Assembly: GCA_027422505.1 (NCBI GenBank)
Contig: JAPQWV010000305.1
Location: forward strand, 434,001-498,000
Length of the DNA: 64,000 nucleotides
Source: Craterostigma plantagineum
Taxonomy: Eukaryota > Streptophyta > Magnoliopsida > Lamiales > Linderniaceae
Direction: 5' to 3'
Shown: piece by piece, positions 33,602 through 44,263 of the stretch
Numbering within the stretch: position 1 is the stretch's first letter
How the letters are laid out: each line of letters begins with the position of its first letter
Position numbers and translations under genes: made by a program
Notes under the pieces: generated by a model
What the model was told of the DNA's origin: nothing
What the model saw: only the letters and a program-made list of their open reading frames with translations
Database searches by the model: none

Positions 33602-35046
33602 TGATAAACGCATTTCAATGCGTTTATCGTAGTATTTATTCGGGGTATAATAAAGCGTTAGCAATCAATTTATGCATTTATTCGATATATTTACACTTGT
33701 TTTATTGTTGAAGGAACTTAGAACGAGTTCGGAGCGAAAAGGAGCGAAAACGGAGCAAAACGGAGCAAAAAGGACGAAAACTGTCATAGGTCACGGCCGT
33801 GACTCCTAGAGCATCTGACCGTGACACGTGTCAGAGCGTAAGATGGAATACACTGCCAGACGTCACGGCCGTGACGTTCAGTGTTCCAAGCCGTGACGCC
33901 CGACAGAAACGAGTAGATGATCACTGCCCCTGGTCACGGCCGTGACAGGGCATGCACTTACCCGTGACCGATGGCAGAGAGGCCCACTGATGATGGTCAC
34001 GGCCGTGACCACCCATGCATTTGCCCGTGACGAATTGTTTCGATTTTCTCGCCTTGAGTCGGTGATGGTCACGGCCGTGACGGCCCATGTCCCAGGCCGT
34101 GACCTGTGCGAAATCTCCTATAAAAGACCAAATTCGACTCAGAAAGAGGGGACTTCGACCAGAGACAATTCCTAAACCCCTTAGAGACGAAAAATAGCAC
34201 GAAAGAACGCAGAATCACGCCCCGGAGCGCAAGAGACGGAGTTCTACGCAAACGTGAACGAAGAACAAAGATCTACCCAAGCTTTCAACGATTATGAGTT
34301 CTTTTCTCCTAATTTCTATTTCCTCAGTTGTTTTTCCTTCTATTATGCGTAGCTAATTCCCTTTGTGTTTGGGATTAGATGAACGCTAGGATACTTCGTA
34401 ATTAAGACTTGTAATTATCGTGACTATGTGTTTTGACTATTTATCGTTCTATGAAACTATTTCGTTGCTTTAATATGTCTATGTGTTAAAGTAATTGTTT
34501 GGAAAATCGTTTAGGGCGACAGCTAAATAACGATTAGGCCGTTCATAGAAGATAGGATTCGAGTATAGGGCGACAGCAAATACTCGATCCTCGCCGTTAG
34601 TAATTAAAGAATTTTAGATCCCCGCGAGCGTTTAGGGCGACAGCAAACTCGCGAGCGGGCAGGAAAATTACTGCGATCTAGTCAGAATCACGTAGGAGCG
34701 ATAGTTCATTGTCTTAGCCAATAATACCTAGCGGGATTCGAATCCCGAGCACTCTTTATTATCTGAAAGCTTCGTACCAGTTTAACGTGCTCTTTGAATT
34801 TCTAGTTGATTTAGAATTAAGTGTCAGTTTAAGTCATCAAAACTCTGCGTATTTTATTTAGGCTAAATATCGAGTCGATAGGTAATTACTAGTACTTGAT
34901 TTATTCCTCGTGTTCGATACTCGTCTACTCACTCTACTGCACTACAAACGATAGGTTCACTGCCTATCGCACGTCGGTGATAGTAATTTAGTATACGTTT
35001 TATTTTATCACTTGTCGCACTTGCACAATACACCACGTGTCGATCA
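33602..35046 (+). mobile_element. Athila 3' LTR
   Basis: It is the same length (1445 bp) as the 5' LTR and shows no difference in the stretches I compared. All internal features recur at an offset of 11,498. It is followed by the GCCTC duplication at 35,047-35,051 and then by the start of copia 2 gag. Confidence 0.93.
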
Positions 35047-35100
35047 GCCTCTTTTCAAGATTGGAGGATGGTTGTCGTTTCCAAGTGCATAAGCATCCAT
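35047..35100 (-). pseudogene. First codons of copia 2 gag
   Basis: On the minus strand the start codon at 35,098-35,100 opens MDAYALGNDNHPPI, matching the copia 1 gag start (MDAYSLDNDNRPPI). It breaks off at the Athila target duplication and resumes at 22,103. Confidence 0.8.
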
Positions 35101-36161
35101 TTTATTTTTGATTAGTTGATTTTCCTTGGATCTTTGTTAGTTGCTTTGATAATGATGTAATTGTGCTTCACAAGTGACAAACTCGTTAGTAATGTTTGAT
35201 TCGATAGCATTCGAGAATTATTTTTGATTCAATTTTTAAAGTTTGATCAAAAATAATATCGTCGAAAAAAGTTACTGTTTTCACGCGTTAAGTACTGTTA
35301 GCGAAAAAAATTTCGAGCGACAATAATTTGCTCAAAATCTCTCGGTCGAGAAACTTTTTCAGTGCGTGAATTTATCTCGATCGTTAAGAACCAGTAAGTT
35401 TCTTGCTCAGTCAAAATAAACTGGTTGACCGAAAAAGTTTTCGAGCTCAAATGATTTTTGGCTAAGTCAAACTTAAAAGTCTGACCAAAAAAATGTTTTC
35501 TGAGAGGAAAATTTACGCGCGCAAAGTCAAAATGGTTCTCGTCGAAAAAAAATTTCGCTGGAATAATGCTCGAGACATTTTTCGGCTCAAATCGCTCTTA
35601 ACAACAACGACTTCAGTAATAATTCCGTATTCTAATTGGGAAAATTTCTCGCACGGTGTTTTTGATCGAGATATTAAATCTGATCGAAAACCTAGCGAGA
35701 GAAATTGAAATCGTGCAATTAAGAACAGAATACGAATTCAACACTAATTTCAAGCAAAAACAATAAATCGATCAAAGAGATTGCAAGTAATTGCTCGGAA
35801 TTATCTAACGATCACACACGAACATACAATTAAACGCGTTGTTAAGCAAAATATGTCGAATTTGATCAAAAATCAGAACGTGTTCTTATGAGTCCATCGC
35901 AAACAGTAACAAAATTAGATTCTCTAATTCTTCAAATTCGATGTTCTGATTGCTATTGATCGGATCCTAGTCAATTTCTAGCACTTAAGCGAGCACAGAA
36001 ACATAAGATTCAGTTCAATCAATCACAGAATTTGAGCTGACAGATCGAAATCAATTTTTGCGCCAAACCTGTTCTTAGCACGGAACAGTTACATAAATAA
36101 ATTTCGATCCGATGTCTAACAATTTCAATTCAAAACAGAACGAATCTGCTCTGATACCAAT
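35101..36161 (-). other. Copia 2 untranslated leader with primer binding site
   Basis: AT-rich leader related to that of copia 1. On the minus strand ATTGGTATCAGAG lies directly inside the LTR and is complementary to the initiator methionine tRNA. No coding region was seen. Confidence 0.7.
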
Positions 36162-36512
36162 TGTTAGGTCCTCGATTACCAACTCTACGATCCTAGCAGG
36201 CAATCTTAGGTTTTTGACTAGAATTGTTTAGATTTAACCTTCGGTCGAAATACCTTCTCGATGAACAGTGAGAGAGAAATCGGCTAGTGTGAGAAAGTTT
36301 TCTTTATTTCTCACTCTAGAAATAAAATTGCAAGCCTTGGGTATCAAATCAATTACTTCCTCTATTCAATTCGATGTGTACAATAAGTATTTATACCAAA
36401 TAAACTTGGTATAAATACAATCTAGTCCTAAACTAAGGACAAATACAATATAAGCCCCTAACGACGAAGACAACTAATAAAATCAAAGCACAACTACAAA
36501 ATATATTCTACA
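36162..36512 (-). mobile_element. Copia 2 5' LTR (351 bp)
   Basis: On the minus strand it runs from TGTAGAATATA to AGGACCTAACA. The arms GTATTTATACCAA (36,387-36,399) and TTGGTATAAATAC (36,406-36,418) form a perfect 13-bp inverted repeat around six bases and contain a TATA box on each strand. The outer flank is TAGAG. Confidence 0.82.
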
Positions 36513-36529
36513 TAGAGTCGCACAAGCTT

Positions 36530-38600
36530 TCTGCGTACAGTCGCTCAGCTTTTTCAGGGTGCAAAAAGCATGTATTGTATCATTTTCTTATTTATTTGTT
36601 TGGTTTGTATGCATTTACCTGTTCTATATAACTTGCACATTCGCCTTGAAGTAGTGCACGTCACGAGAGCGAAGACTCAAAAGTTTGGTCCATAACTTAC
36701 ACTTTTGCTTTGAAGTGGTGCACATTTCGGTGCAAGTAGTATGTATTTGAGCATTTATTTGTTTACAGTCGCTCAATCTTTGACGGGTGCAAGTAGTATG
36801 TATTTGTTAACTTTATATGTGTTTAACTGTTTAACATTTATGAATGTGCTTCGCGTTGGACTATCAAGTTGAACGCATGTTTCGGTTGATGTTACTTTAA
36901 CTTAAAGGGTTGATCTTTTCTGTATCACTATTACCCATTCTTTTTGAAGTAGTGAGCGTGATGAAGGCGACGAAGATCAAACTTTCGCTCCATGTTTCGT
37001 TCATAATAATTTACCCTTTGTCTAAATTTTAGGTTTTAGTTTCTTAGAGTCGGCCAACTTTTTTGATATCGTCGCTCAGCTTTTCGGAAGCAGAAAATAT
37101 GTATTGCTGATTTATTTGTTTGGTTTATATGCATTTACATGTTCTATATAACTATTACGCAGTCTCCTTGAAGTAGTGCACGTCATGAGGGCGAAGAAGA
37201 TCAAACATTTCATATAGATTTCGTGCGTAATCATTTGCGCTTTGTCTAACAGGTTTCAGTCTTCTTTCGAGTCGCTCGGTTTTTTCCTGGTGCGACAAGT
37301 ATGTATTGGATTGGAACATTTATTCTAGCTTTTGTGCATAATCATTTTTGCTTTGTCTAAATCTTCATATTTCGGTGTTGTTAGTGTCGTTCAGCTTTTT
37401 GCATACAGTCGCTCAGCTTCTAGCAGGTGCAAAAAGATTTCTTATGATTTATTTGTTCGATTTATATGTGTTTCCTTGTTCTATATAACTATTGTGCATT
37501 CGCCTTGCAGCAATGCAGGTGATGAGGGCGAAGAAGATCTCATGTCTAGTCCAGAACGTAATGCATAATCATTTTCACTTTGAAGTAGTGCACATCTTGG
37601 CGGGTGCAAGTAGTGTATGTTTTTAAACATTTATTTGTTTACAGTCACTTTACATTTGGCGGGTGCAAGTAGTATGTATTTGTTTCTTTTATATGTGTTT
37701 ACCTGTTCTACATTTATGAATGTGCTTCGCGTTGGGCTATCAAGTTGAACGCATGTTGCAGTTGATGTTACTTTAACTGAATGAGTTGATCTTTTCTATA
37801 CAACTATTACGCATTCGCCTTGAAGTAGTACATGTGATGAGGGCAACGAAGATCAAACGTTTTGTCCAAATTTCGTTCATAAACATTTTCTCGCTTTGTC
37901 AAAATTTTCTGGTTTCTGTTTTGTTTAGAGTCGGCCAGCTTTTTGCGTACAGTCGCTCAGCTTTTTACGGGTACAAAAAATATGTATTGGATCATTTATT
38001 ATGATTTATTTGCTTTGGTTTACATGCATTTACCTGTTCTATATAACTTATGCATTCGCCGTGAAGTAGTGCACGTTATGAGAGCGAAGACTCAAAAGTT
38101 TGGTCCATAACGTACTGCATAATCATTTTTGCTTTGAAGTCATGCACTTTTTTGCCGGTGCAAGTAGTATGTATTTGACCATTTATTTGTTTACAGTCGC
38201 TCAACGTTTGGCGGGTGCAAGTAGTATGTATTTGTTAACTTTATATGCGTTTAACTGTTTAACATTTATGAATGTGCTTCGCGTTGGACTATGCAGTTGA
38301 ATGCATGTTTCGGTTGATGTTACTTTAACTTAATGGGTTGATCTTTTCTGTTTAACTTATTTGTTTGGTTTATATGCATTTACCTGGTTTATATAATTAT
38401 TACGCATTCGCGTTGAAGTAGTGCACGTCATGGGGACGAAGAAGATCAAATGTTGGTCCAGAACATAGTGCATAAGAATTTTCGTTTTGAAGTAGTGCAG
38501 ATTTTGGTGGGTGCAAGTAGTATGTATTTGAACATTTATTTGTTTATTCGCTCAGATTTTTACGGGTGCAAGTAGTATGTATTTGTTAGCTTTATATGTG
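36530..38600. repeat. Degenerate tandem array, about seven units of 210-350 bp
   Basis: The phrase TCGCCTTGAAGTAGTGCACG, with variants, recurs near 36,637, 36,945, 37,159, 37,500, 37,815, 38,055 and 38,407. A second phrase, GTGCTTCGCGTTGGACTATC, recurs near 36,848, 37,720 and 38,277. CAGTCGCTCAGCTTTT and GGGTGCAAGTAGTATGTATT are scattered between them. Unit length varies, so this is a reshuffled satellite-like array and not a simple one. The short open frames inside it repeat with the array and are not gene-like. Confidence 0.7.
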
Positions 38601-39658
38601 TTTTTAATCGTTCATTTTTCGATTTTGTTAATCGTATTATATATCGAACTTACTCTCTCCATGACTGCTCCATTGTAAGATAAAACCAAAACACAATTAT
38701 ATATTACAAGTAATTTGCTAATTTTGAAGCATCATAACCATATTGAAAAATCAAAGGACTTGTAAAATTTATTCAAAAGTCTTCTATTTGTTGGTTTATA
38801 AGAACAAACTTTATAAACTATTACATTAACGACCGATAAATTACAAAACAGTGCTCTAATAAACTAAATAATATTAATGTCGGCTTGAAGTAGTAATGTT
38901 AATTTAGTTAAAGAGAAAATGTAGATTTTTGTTTGGATTGCCACCTCATGGATTCAAGATGAACGAACTTATTAAGCACAAAAGTTATAACACATGTCCC
39001 CACTTCTCACCTCTTTAAAGCACGGCATTTTCTCTCTTCCATCTACTACTTCAGCTTCAAAACATCCTCAAGGGTTCCACGAAACATCATAGCAAGTACA
39101 ATAAAATCTTAAGTTGAAAGCAAGGGCGAGGGGTAGACTAAAAAGGCTTAACAGATCATAGTGTGTACTTATGCCATTATCTTTGTTTAGAACTTCAATT
39201 TTCTGTATATTGGAAGAGAGTTTCGACTTAACGCAAGTTTATGGCCATGTCTAATGGTTATGTTGATTTGAGGGAAAGGCTTTTTACGAAATTAGAACGA
39301 CCTCATGGCGAAACGACGTTAGAACAATTACTGGCAGAAATAGTCCAAAAATTCATGACGTTCAAATTATCGTAACGTAAAGAAAAAAAAAAGAAACATT
39401 GATCAATTGGAACCTCGCACCACAATTCGGATACGGTTCCACTTATGGCGCGAGCCAAACCATGGCGCGAGCCAAACCCGATGGTTTCGAAACCACTACT
39501 AACAAGTGGAAAACAGTTTTATTTCTCATGAAGCGAGAGCAAGAAGAAGAAACACATACATGCTTCGAAGCAAAGACACAACATAACATGCGCCCACGAC
39601 CGACTGTTAAATCTTTATACATATACATGTGGAAAGATATCTCATCAACACACACTAC
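38601..39658. other. AT-rich 3' flank of COMT
   Basis: No gene or known repeat was recognised. A 16-base direct repeat, GGCGCGAGCCAAACC-like, lies at 39,446-39,477. The last few hundred bases would include the COMT 3' untranslated region. Confidence 0.4.
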
Positions 39659-40948
39659 TCATTTGGTCAGTTCGATGATCCATGAATTGTAGGCACAGCA
39701 CACTTTCTTGAACCCTTTAAAGCCAGCTCCTTGAGCCAACGCCTGAAATTCCTTCTCTGTCCTTTCCTTTCCACCTGGATTGTGGGCCAGCATTATCACA
39801 TCCACGTGGACAACGTTCTTCGTCGCCAGCCCAGTGTCTGGAATCTCAGGGAGAACGCACTCAGCTAATATCACTTTCCCATTCTCGGAAGGAAGCGCTT
39901 CGTAGCACTTGTTCAAGAATTTCAAGCAGTGCTCATCGCTCCAATCATGGCATATCCACTGTATTGATAAATAATACCATAACCCCATATATATTATTAT
40001 GTGTGAAAAAAGAAAGGGATCTGATCTTTCACCTTCATGAAGATCGCATCTCCCTTAGGAACGCTGACGAACATATCTCCGCCAACGTGCTCCACGCCTG
40101 GATAAGAAGGAGCATCTTGAATCACATGGGGAAGGTCGAAGTTGATCCCTTTAATGGATGGATACTTTGAGATGATCATGCTTAGGGTCGCCCCTGTTCC
40201 TCCGCCCACGTCAACGATGGAGCCAAGGCCTTCGAAACCTGTGTATGTTTCGAGAATCTTCTTCATGGTGATTGTGGAGTGATTGGACATTCCACTGTTG
40301 AAGATGACGTTGAATCTTGGGTCTTTGCCGTGGTAGTCGAAAGCATTCATTCCATACGCCTTGTTGAATGGGATTCCACCTTCAATAACTGCGTCTTTCA
40401 GATGGTACCTGAAGCAGCACAGACATATCAGTAGCAATAATAGGGAAAAATACAAGTGTAGTTAAAGATTAAGGACATAAATAAGAAGTAGTTGGACAAA
40501 AGTAAACAATTAACCAGCTTTCCATGAGGACTTTATCTTGGTTCATGAGAAGCAACGGGGAGACGGAGACGCCATCCTTGTTCTTGGTCAGGAAATTGCA
40601 GACAGGCGCGAGGCCGTAATGTCTCTCCACGTCCCCATTGGGAAGAGTCCTAAGTCTGCAATTGAGGACGGAATAGGTCGCCAAAAGCCTTAAGATTCTG
40701 TCGAGCATCACGGCGGCGGATGGGTTCGCCGTGGGAAGCTGAGCGGCGAGCTCCGACGGCGAGACAAAAGCTCCCGGCCCAGCTTTCTTGATAAGCTCGA
40801 GTAGGTCGAGTTCCACCGCCGATTTCAAGACCATGGGTAGCACCGAAGCGCTCGCCAGCTGCATGGCAAATAAGAAAGCTTCTTCTTCTTCTTCTTTACC
40901 TTGTTCTTTCATCAAATTAGGCTTGTTTGAGGGCGATGGTGAACCCAT
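39659..40948 (-). CDS. COMT: Caffeic acid 3-O-methyltransferase (COMT), three exons
   Basis: The enzyme methylates catechol hydroxyls of lignin precursors (caffeate, caffeyl or 5-hydroxyconiferyl intermediates) using S-adenosylmethionine in the cytosol. Exons on the minus strand are 40,948-40,515, 40,408-40,033 and 39,958-39,659, giving 369 residues, the usual COMT length. Introns are 106 and 74 bases with GT..AG borders. Residues 28-60 form the dimerisation helix region ([20 protein letters not shown]). [11 protein letters not shown] at 135-145 is the substrate-side signature. VDVGGGTG at about 210 is the SAM loop. The catalytic histidine is in [10 protein letters not shown] near 274, and [10 protein letters not shown] near the C-terminus is family-typical. 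No lesion was found. Close relatives with the same fold (flavonoid or catechol O-methyltransferases) cannot be fully excluded, but the motifs are those of COMT. Confidence 0.93.
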
Positions 40949-41060
40949 TTTTCGTTTTCTGATTTCTTTTATTTTTTATTGGTGTCTTTCTTAGTTTAAA
41001 TAAAAGTGCTTGATAGTAAGTAGTAGGGTGGGATGGGACTGGGGAGTAGGTATATATGGA
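40949..41060 (-). promoter_or_regulatory. COMT promoter region
   Basis: On the minus strand CATATATACC (TATA core at 41,051-41,056) lies about 100 bases before the ATG. Just downstream are ACCTACTCC and CACCCTACTACTTAC, which resemble the MYB-bound AC elements (ACCTACC, ACCAACC) of lignin genes. TTTGGTAAAAG lies just upstream. The AC likeness is inexact, so it is only suggestive. Confidence 0.4.
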
Positions 41061-41940
41061 GCTTAGCTTTTACCAAACCAATGACAATTATGTTTTATTG
41101 TGTGGTGACGTTTGGTTGTACATAGTTTTCAAGAAATGTTTGGCCCACCACTGTGCATTGCAATTGGTCGAACCTGTGGAGTTGTTGTTGTACCAACCTT
41201 TTTACTTCAAATTTTCTTTCTTCATCTTTTATGATGTATTCCAGTTACTCATACTAGTTTGAAGCACGAAAGTGAATGTCATAGATATATACATAATCTA
41301 GTCTAGCGTATTACTCGAGAGTCGAGACGTTATAGTTTTATTTATTTATTTTTTTTGTGTGTGTTTCAGCGTAAGGGACTAGCTTTGCCTTGTGTATTTG
41401 AAGAAGGTTCGAAAGTTATAAAACAATGTTATATTTAATTGTTTATTCTTGGTAGAAAATGTCAAGAGTCTTCACTGTCTTCGTTGGGTTATCAGCCTAA
41501 ATAAGGTATAGGAAAATGATTAACACAAGGGGAATAAACTTTTTATCAAGGCCAAGAAGAGTTGAAGCGACTCACCATAATTATCAATTGGTAGGAGGGC
41601 CTAATCGCTTTTCCATTTCTGTCGTACCTTTTTGGTTTTCCATTAAATTGCACGCGCTTGATCTTTATCTTATAGAAACTGATAAGTACTCACAATTGGA
41701 TAGAAGGAAAAAAAAATATTAATGACAAGTGAAATCAAAGTCAAAGGACGGGTCATAATTCTTTCGTTGGAAACTGTAGTTCAATATATTAACAAACATG
41801 CATAGCTAAATAGCCCAAGAATCCCTATGAATCATCCATTATGGACAAGATCTCTATCAAGAGAGAACATAGACACATATTACAAAGAAGAAAAAAGGCA
41901 AACAAACCTGAAAGAAAACAAGAAATAAAGCTCGGACAAG
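41061..41940. other. Intergenic, no feature recognised
   Basis: AT-rich upstream sequence of COMT. Short open frames show no recognisable domain. Confidence 0.4.
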
Positions 41941-42290
41941 TAGGGGTGAGCATTCGGGGTCAGATTTCAGGTACCCAACCCGATCTGGGGTTGAGAATTC
42001 GGGTTTAAATCGGACCCAATACCCGATTGTCTAGATCGGGTCGGGTTTCGAGTAGCAATATGCTACCCGAAAAATCGGACAGGGTACATTAAAAAAACCT
42101 CATATGAAAATAAATTCAACTAATAGAATAAAAAACTCAAATATAAAATTAAGCCCAACTAATAAAAGATATGATTAGTTTTTGAACTTGTTTTTTCTTT
42201 TATGTTGTTGGTTTTTTATGTTGATGTGTTGAATTTATTTTATTATTGATGGTGTTTAGATGTTTTTAATGTTGATGGTGTTTAATTTAT
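41941..42290. mobile_element. hAT-like MITE remnant (left end)
   Basis: It begins TAGGGGTGAGCATTCGG followed by repeated CGGGT/ACCCG words, the typical end of a plant hAT MITE, and resembles the intact element at 57,002-57,529. No right terminus was found; the sequence passes into a copia fragment near 42,290. Confidence 0.45.
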
Positions 42291-43632
42291 CTTATTGTTG
42301 AAGGAACCAACCTTTCACCTAAGGACGCCTCCGGCCAAACCACAAACCTTCACAAGCCTCTTGCTTACGGAAGAAGAAGCAACTGCTGCTATGTTCGTAG
42401 CCCTGGCGCAGACTCAAGCAACTCCCTCGACCGCTCCAGACCAATCGGGACCGTCAGGAAGTGAAGTCAACCCACATGACCTTGACAAGTATATCTTCGA
42501 AGGACAGTGGCTGACCCACACCATGCCCGAGGAGATTCAGAGACAACGACTCAAGGACGTCCGACATTTCCTCCAAGCAGCTTCGGTGGACCTAGTCCTG
42601 ATAGAGGACGAAGAACTTCAGGAAGGTGAAGACCATGAACAGATTCCCCAAGGGCTTCTAGAGATTATAGCGCAAAGAGCGGATTCACCTCCAAGGCAAA
42701 TGCCAGGATCCGTTCGAGTCGACACGCCGTGGGAAAATATCAGAATTGAGATTCCCTTGAAGAAGTTCGAGAACACATATGGAGGTCACCGAACAAAGTT
42801 AAGAAGTTGAACGAGTTCGAGCTCAGAGGGATTTCTCACTGGGAACAGCAAAAGATAATGACTTATCTCTGGATGCTAACCCACCTTGGACCAGATGTGA
42901 GGCTGGGGATGACCAAAGGACAAGCAAAGAGTCATTATAAGAGTCTATCCCCTAATATGTGAACTTCTAAGTGTCTTTTGTGCTAAAAGGGGTCTTCCAA
43001 CACCTTACTACGTCATCGAGCGAGTAGACAGAACTCGAGAAGAACTAAGCGAGAGCGACCTACCGTACCTCCCTGCCGAGGAGGTGTACCATCTCTACCA
43101 ACTATATGTAGAGAAGTACAAGGGTCCTCAAGGCTTCATCAAGAAAGAATGACTCGAGGGGCTCTACCGGTTCATGGTGCGCCAAGTCAAGTACTTCGCC
43201 CCAGATGGCTGTGGAGAGCAACATGAAGAAGGTTAACATGACCGCTCCGCTCAACAAAGGACCTGAGATGGAATGGCTTCCCAACAACCACGTACACATC
43301 AGCTCAGTCTTAGGAATCACCTATCACAATCCGATCGCGAAGAAGACTAGGTTGATGCTGAAGACTGAGATTCACAAATGTTGTGATGGAACACTCAAGG
43401 TCAGGAAGAACATAGAGCAGAGGTTGGAAGAAATCAACAGAGAGTCCATGTTGAAGCTTCACATGTTCGTGAGAGAACAACCACTTCTGATGGAACTTCT
43501 GAGGACATCGAGGAAGATTGGAGCTGCGGAACAGCATCAGGAACTTCGAGCATGCACTGGGCTTGCGTAGGTCTTACTTTGCCCGACGAGGACAGATGGC
43601 GCAGAAGAGCAATCAAGCACAACGGGGGAGAA
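42290..43632 (+). pseudogene. Copia 3 fragment with an unrecognised ORF before its 3' LTR
   Basis: A clean open frame of 171 codons (42,295-42,810) has no ATG at its left edge, so it is truncated. It encodes an acidic, proline- and glutamine-containing segment (LLLTEEEATAAMF, DLDKYIFEGQWLTHTMPEE). Similar text continues in broken frames to about 43,570 (ISHWEQQKIMTYLWML, GLPTPYYVIERVDRT, HMFVREQPLLMELLR). It ends in a purine tract, ACAACGGGGGAGAA, directly before the LTR at 43,633. This is the position of an env-like or extra ORF. I do not recognise the protein. Confidence 0.55.
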
Positions 43633-43980
43633 TGTGAACACCTGTAATTGTGCTTTGATTTATTACTTGTCCTTGTAATTAGGGGCTTTTTTTGTATTTG
43701 TCCCTCGTTTAGGACTTAGCTTGTTATTTATACCAAGTATGTTTGGTATAAATACCATGTAAACATTTGAGCTTAATAGAAGATTTTAGAAAATTGATCC
43801 GAAGGGCTGTCAATCTAATTTCTCGAGAGAGAAAGTTAGAAAACATCATATCACTACACGATTTCTCTCTCGACGTTCTTCAACGAAGGTTTTCGATCGA
43901 AATTCTATCTTCCATAATTCTAATTGATTTCCTTAGGATTGAAGTCTAGGATCGTAGGGTTGATAAAATAGGACCTAACA
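43633..43980 (+). mobile_element. Copia 3 3' LTR (348 bp), plus strand
   Basis: It begins TGTGAACACC and ends AGGACCTAACA and is the same family as the LTRs of copia 1 and 2, in the opposite orientation. ATTTATACCAA and TTGGTATAAAT (43,726-43,753) form the conserved inverted repeat around the TATA box. The right flank is TTGAC; no left partner LTR exists in the window. Confidence 0.8.
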
Positions 43981-44076
43981 TTGACGAAATCTGAAAAACT
44001 GCAAAGATAGCTCAAAACTCGATTTTTTGTTGCTTGTAATGAAGTTTCCCACCTACACGCTTACTTTGATACTACT

Positions 44077-44263
44077 TGTAAGTCCAGATTATCCAAGAAC
44101 ACTTCAACAGATTAACCTTCGATTAATGAAAATAGTACGTTTGGAGGTTTAGTGTGTTGAATACGTGAAGTTGTGGAAACTTAGATTGAACGTTGTTAGG
44201 ATTTAGGCTTAAATACCTTGGAAAGGTACTAAGCTCATTGGGCCCCTAACAAATCCCATTACA
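44077..44263 (-). mobile_element. Short copia-like LTR with primer site
   Basis: On the minus strand it starts TGTAATGGG and ends GGACTTACA. AGTAGTATCAAAG follows, a diverged initiator-tRNA primer site (44,064-44,076). The internal region is cut off after about 90 bases by copia 3. An inverted repeat GTACCTTTCCAAGGTA lies beside a TATTTAAG box. A tentative call. Confidence 0.4.

Larger units (their letters stand above)
22104..35046 (+). mobile_element. Athila-type Ty3/gypsy retrotransposon, 12.9 kb, nearly complete
   Basis: Two 1445-bp LTRs bound the element, and they look identical where I compared them. A perfect 5-bp duplication, GCCTC, flanks it. The order is 5' LTR, tRNA-Asp-type primer site, gag, pol (protease, RT, RNase H, integrase), an internal promoter with an intron, a third ORF of Athila type, a 1.7-kb untranslated region with two polypurine tracts, and the 3' LTR. 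The third ORF, the primer site and the pol motifs agree on the Athila lineage. Identical LTRs imply a recent insertion into copia 2. A single-base frameshift in the protease would block normal gag-pol translation in this copy. Confidence 0.92.

Noticed and set aside
36530..38600. CRISPR-like array of repeats
   Set aside because: Unit lengths vary, spacers are not unique and uniform, and the context is a plant nuclear genome.
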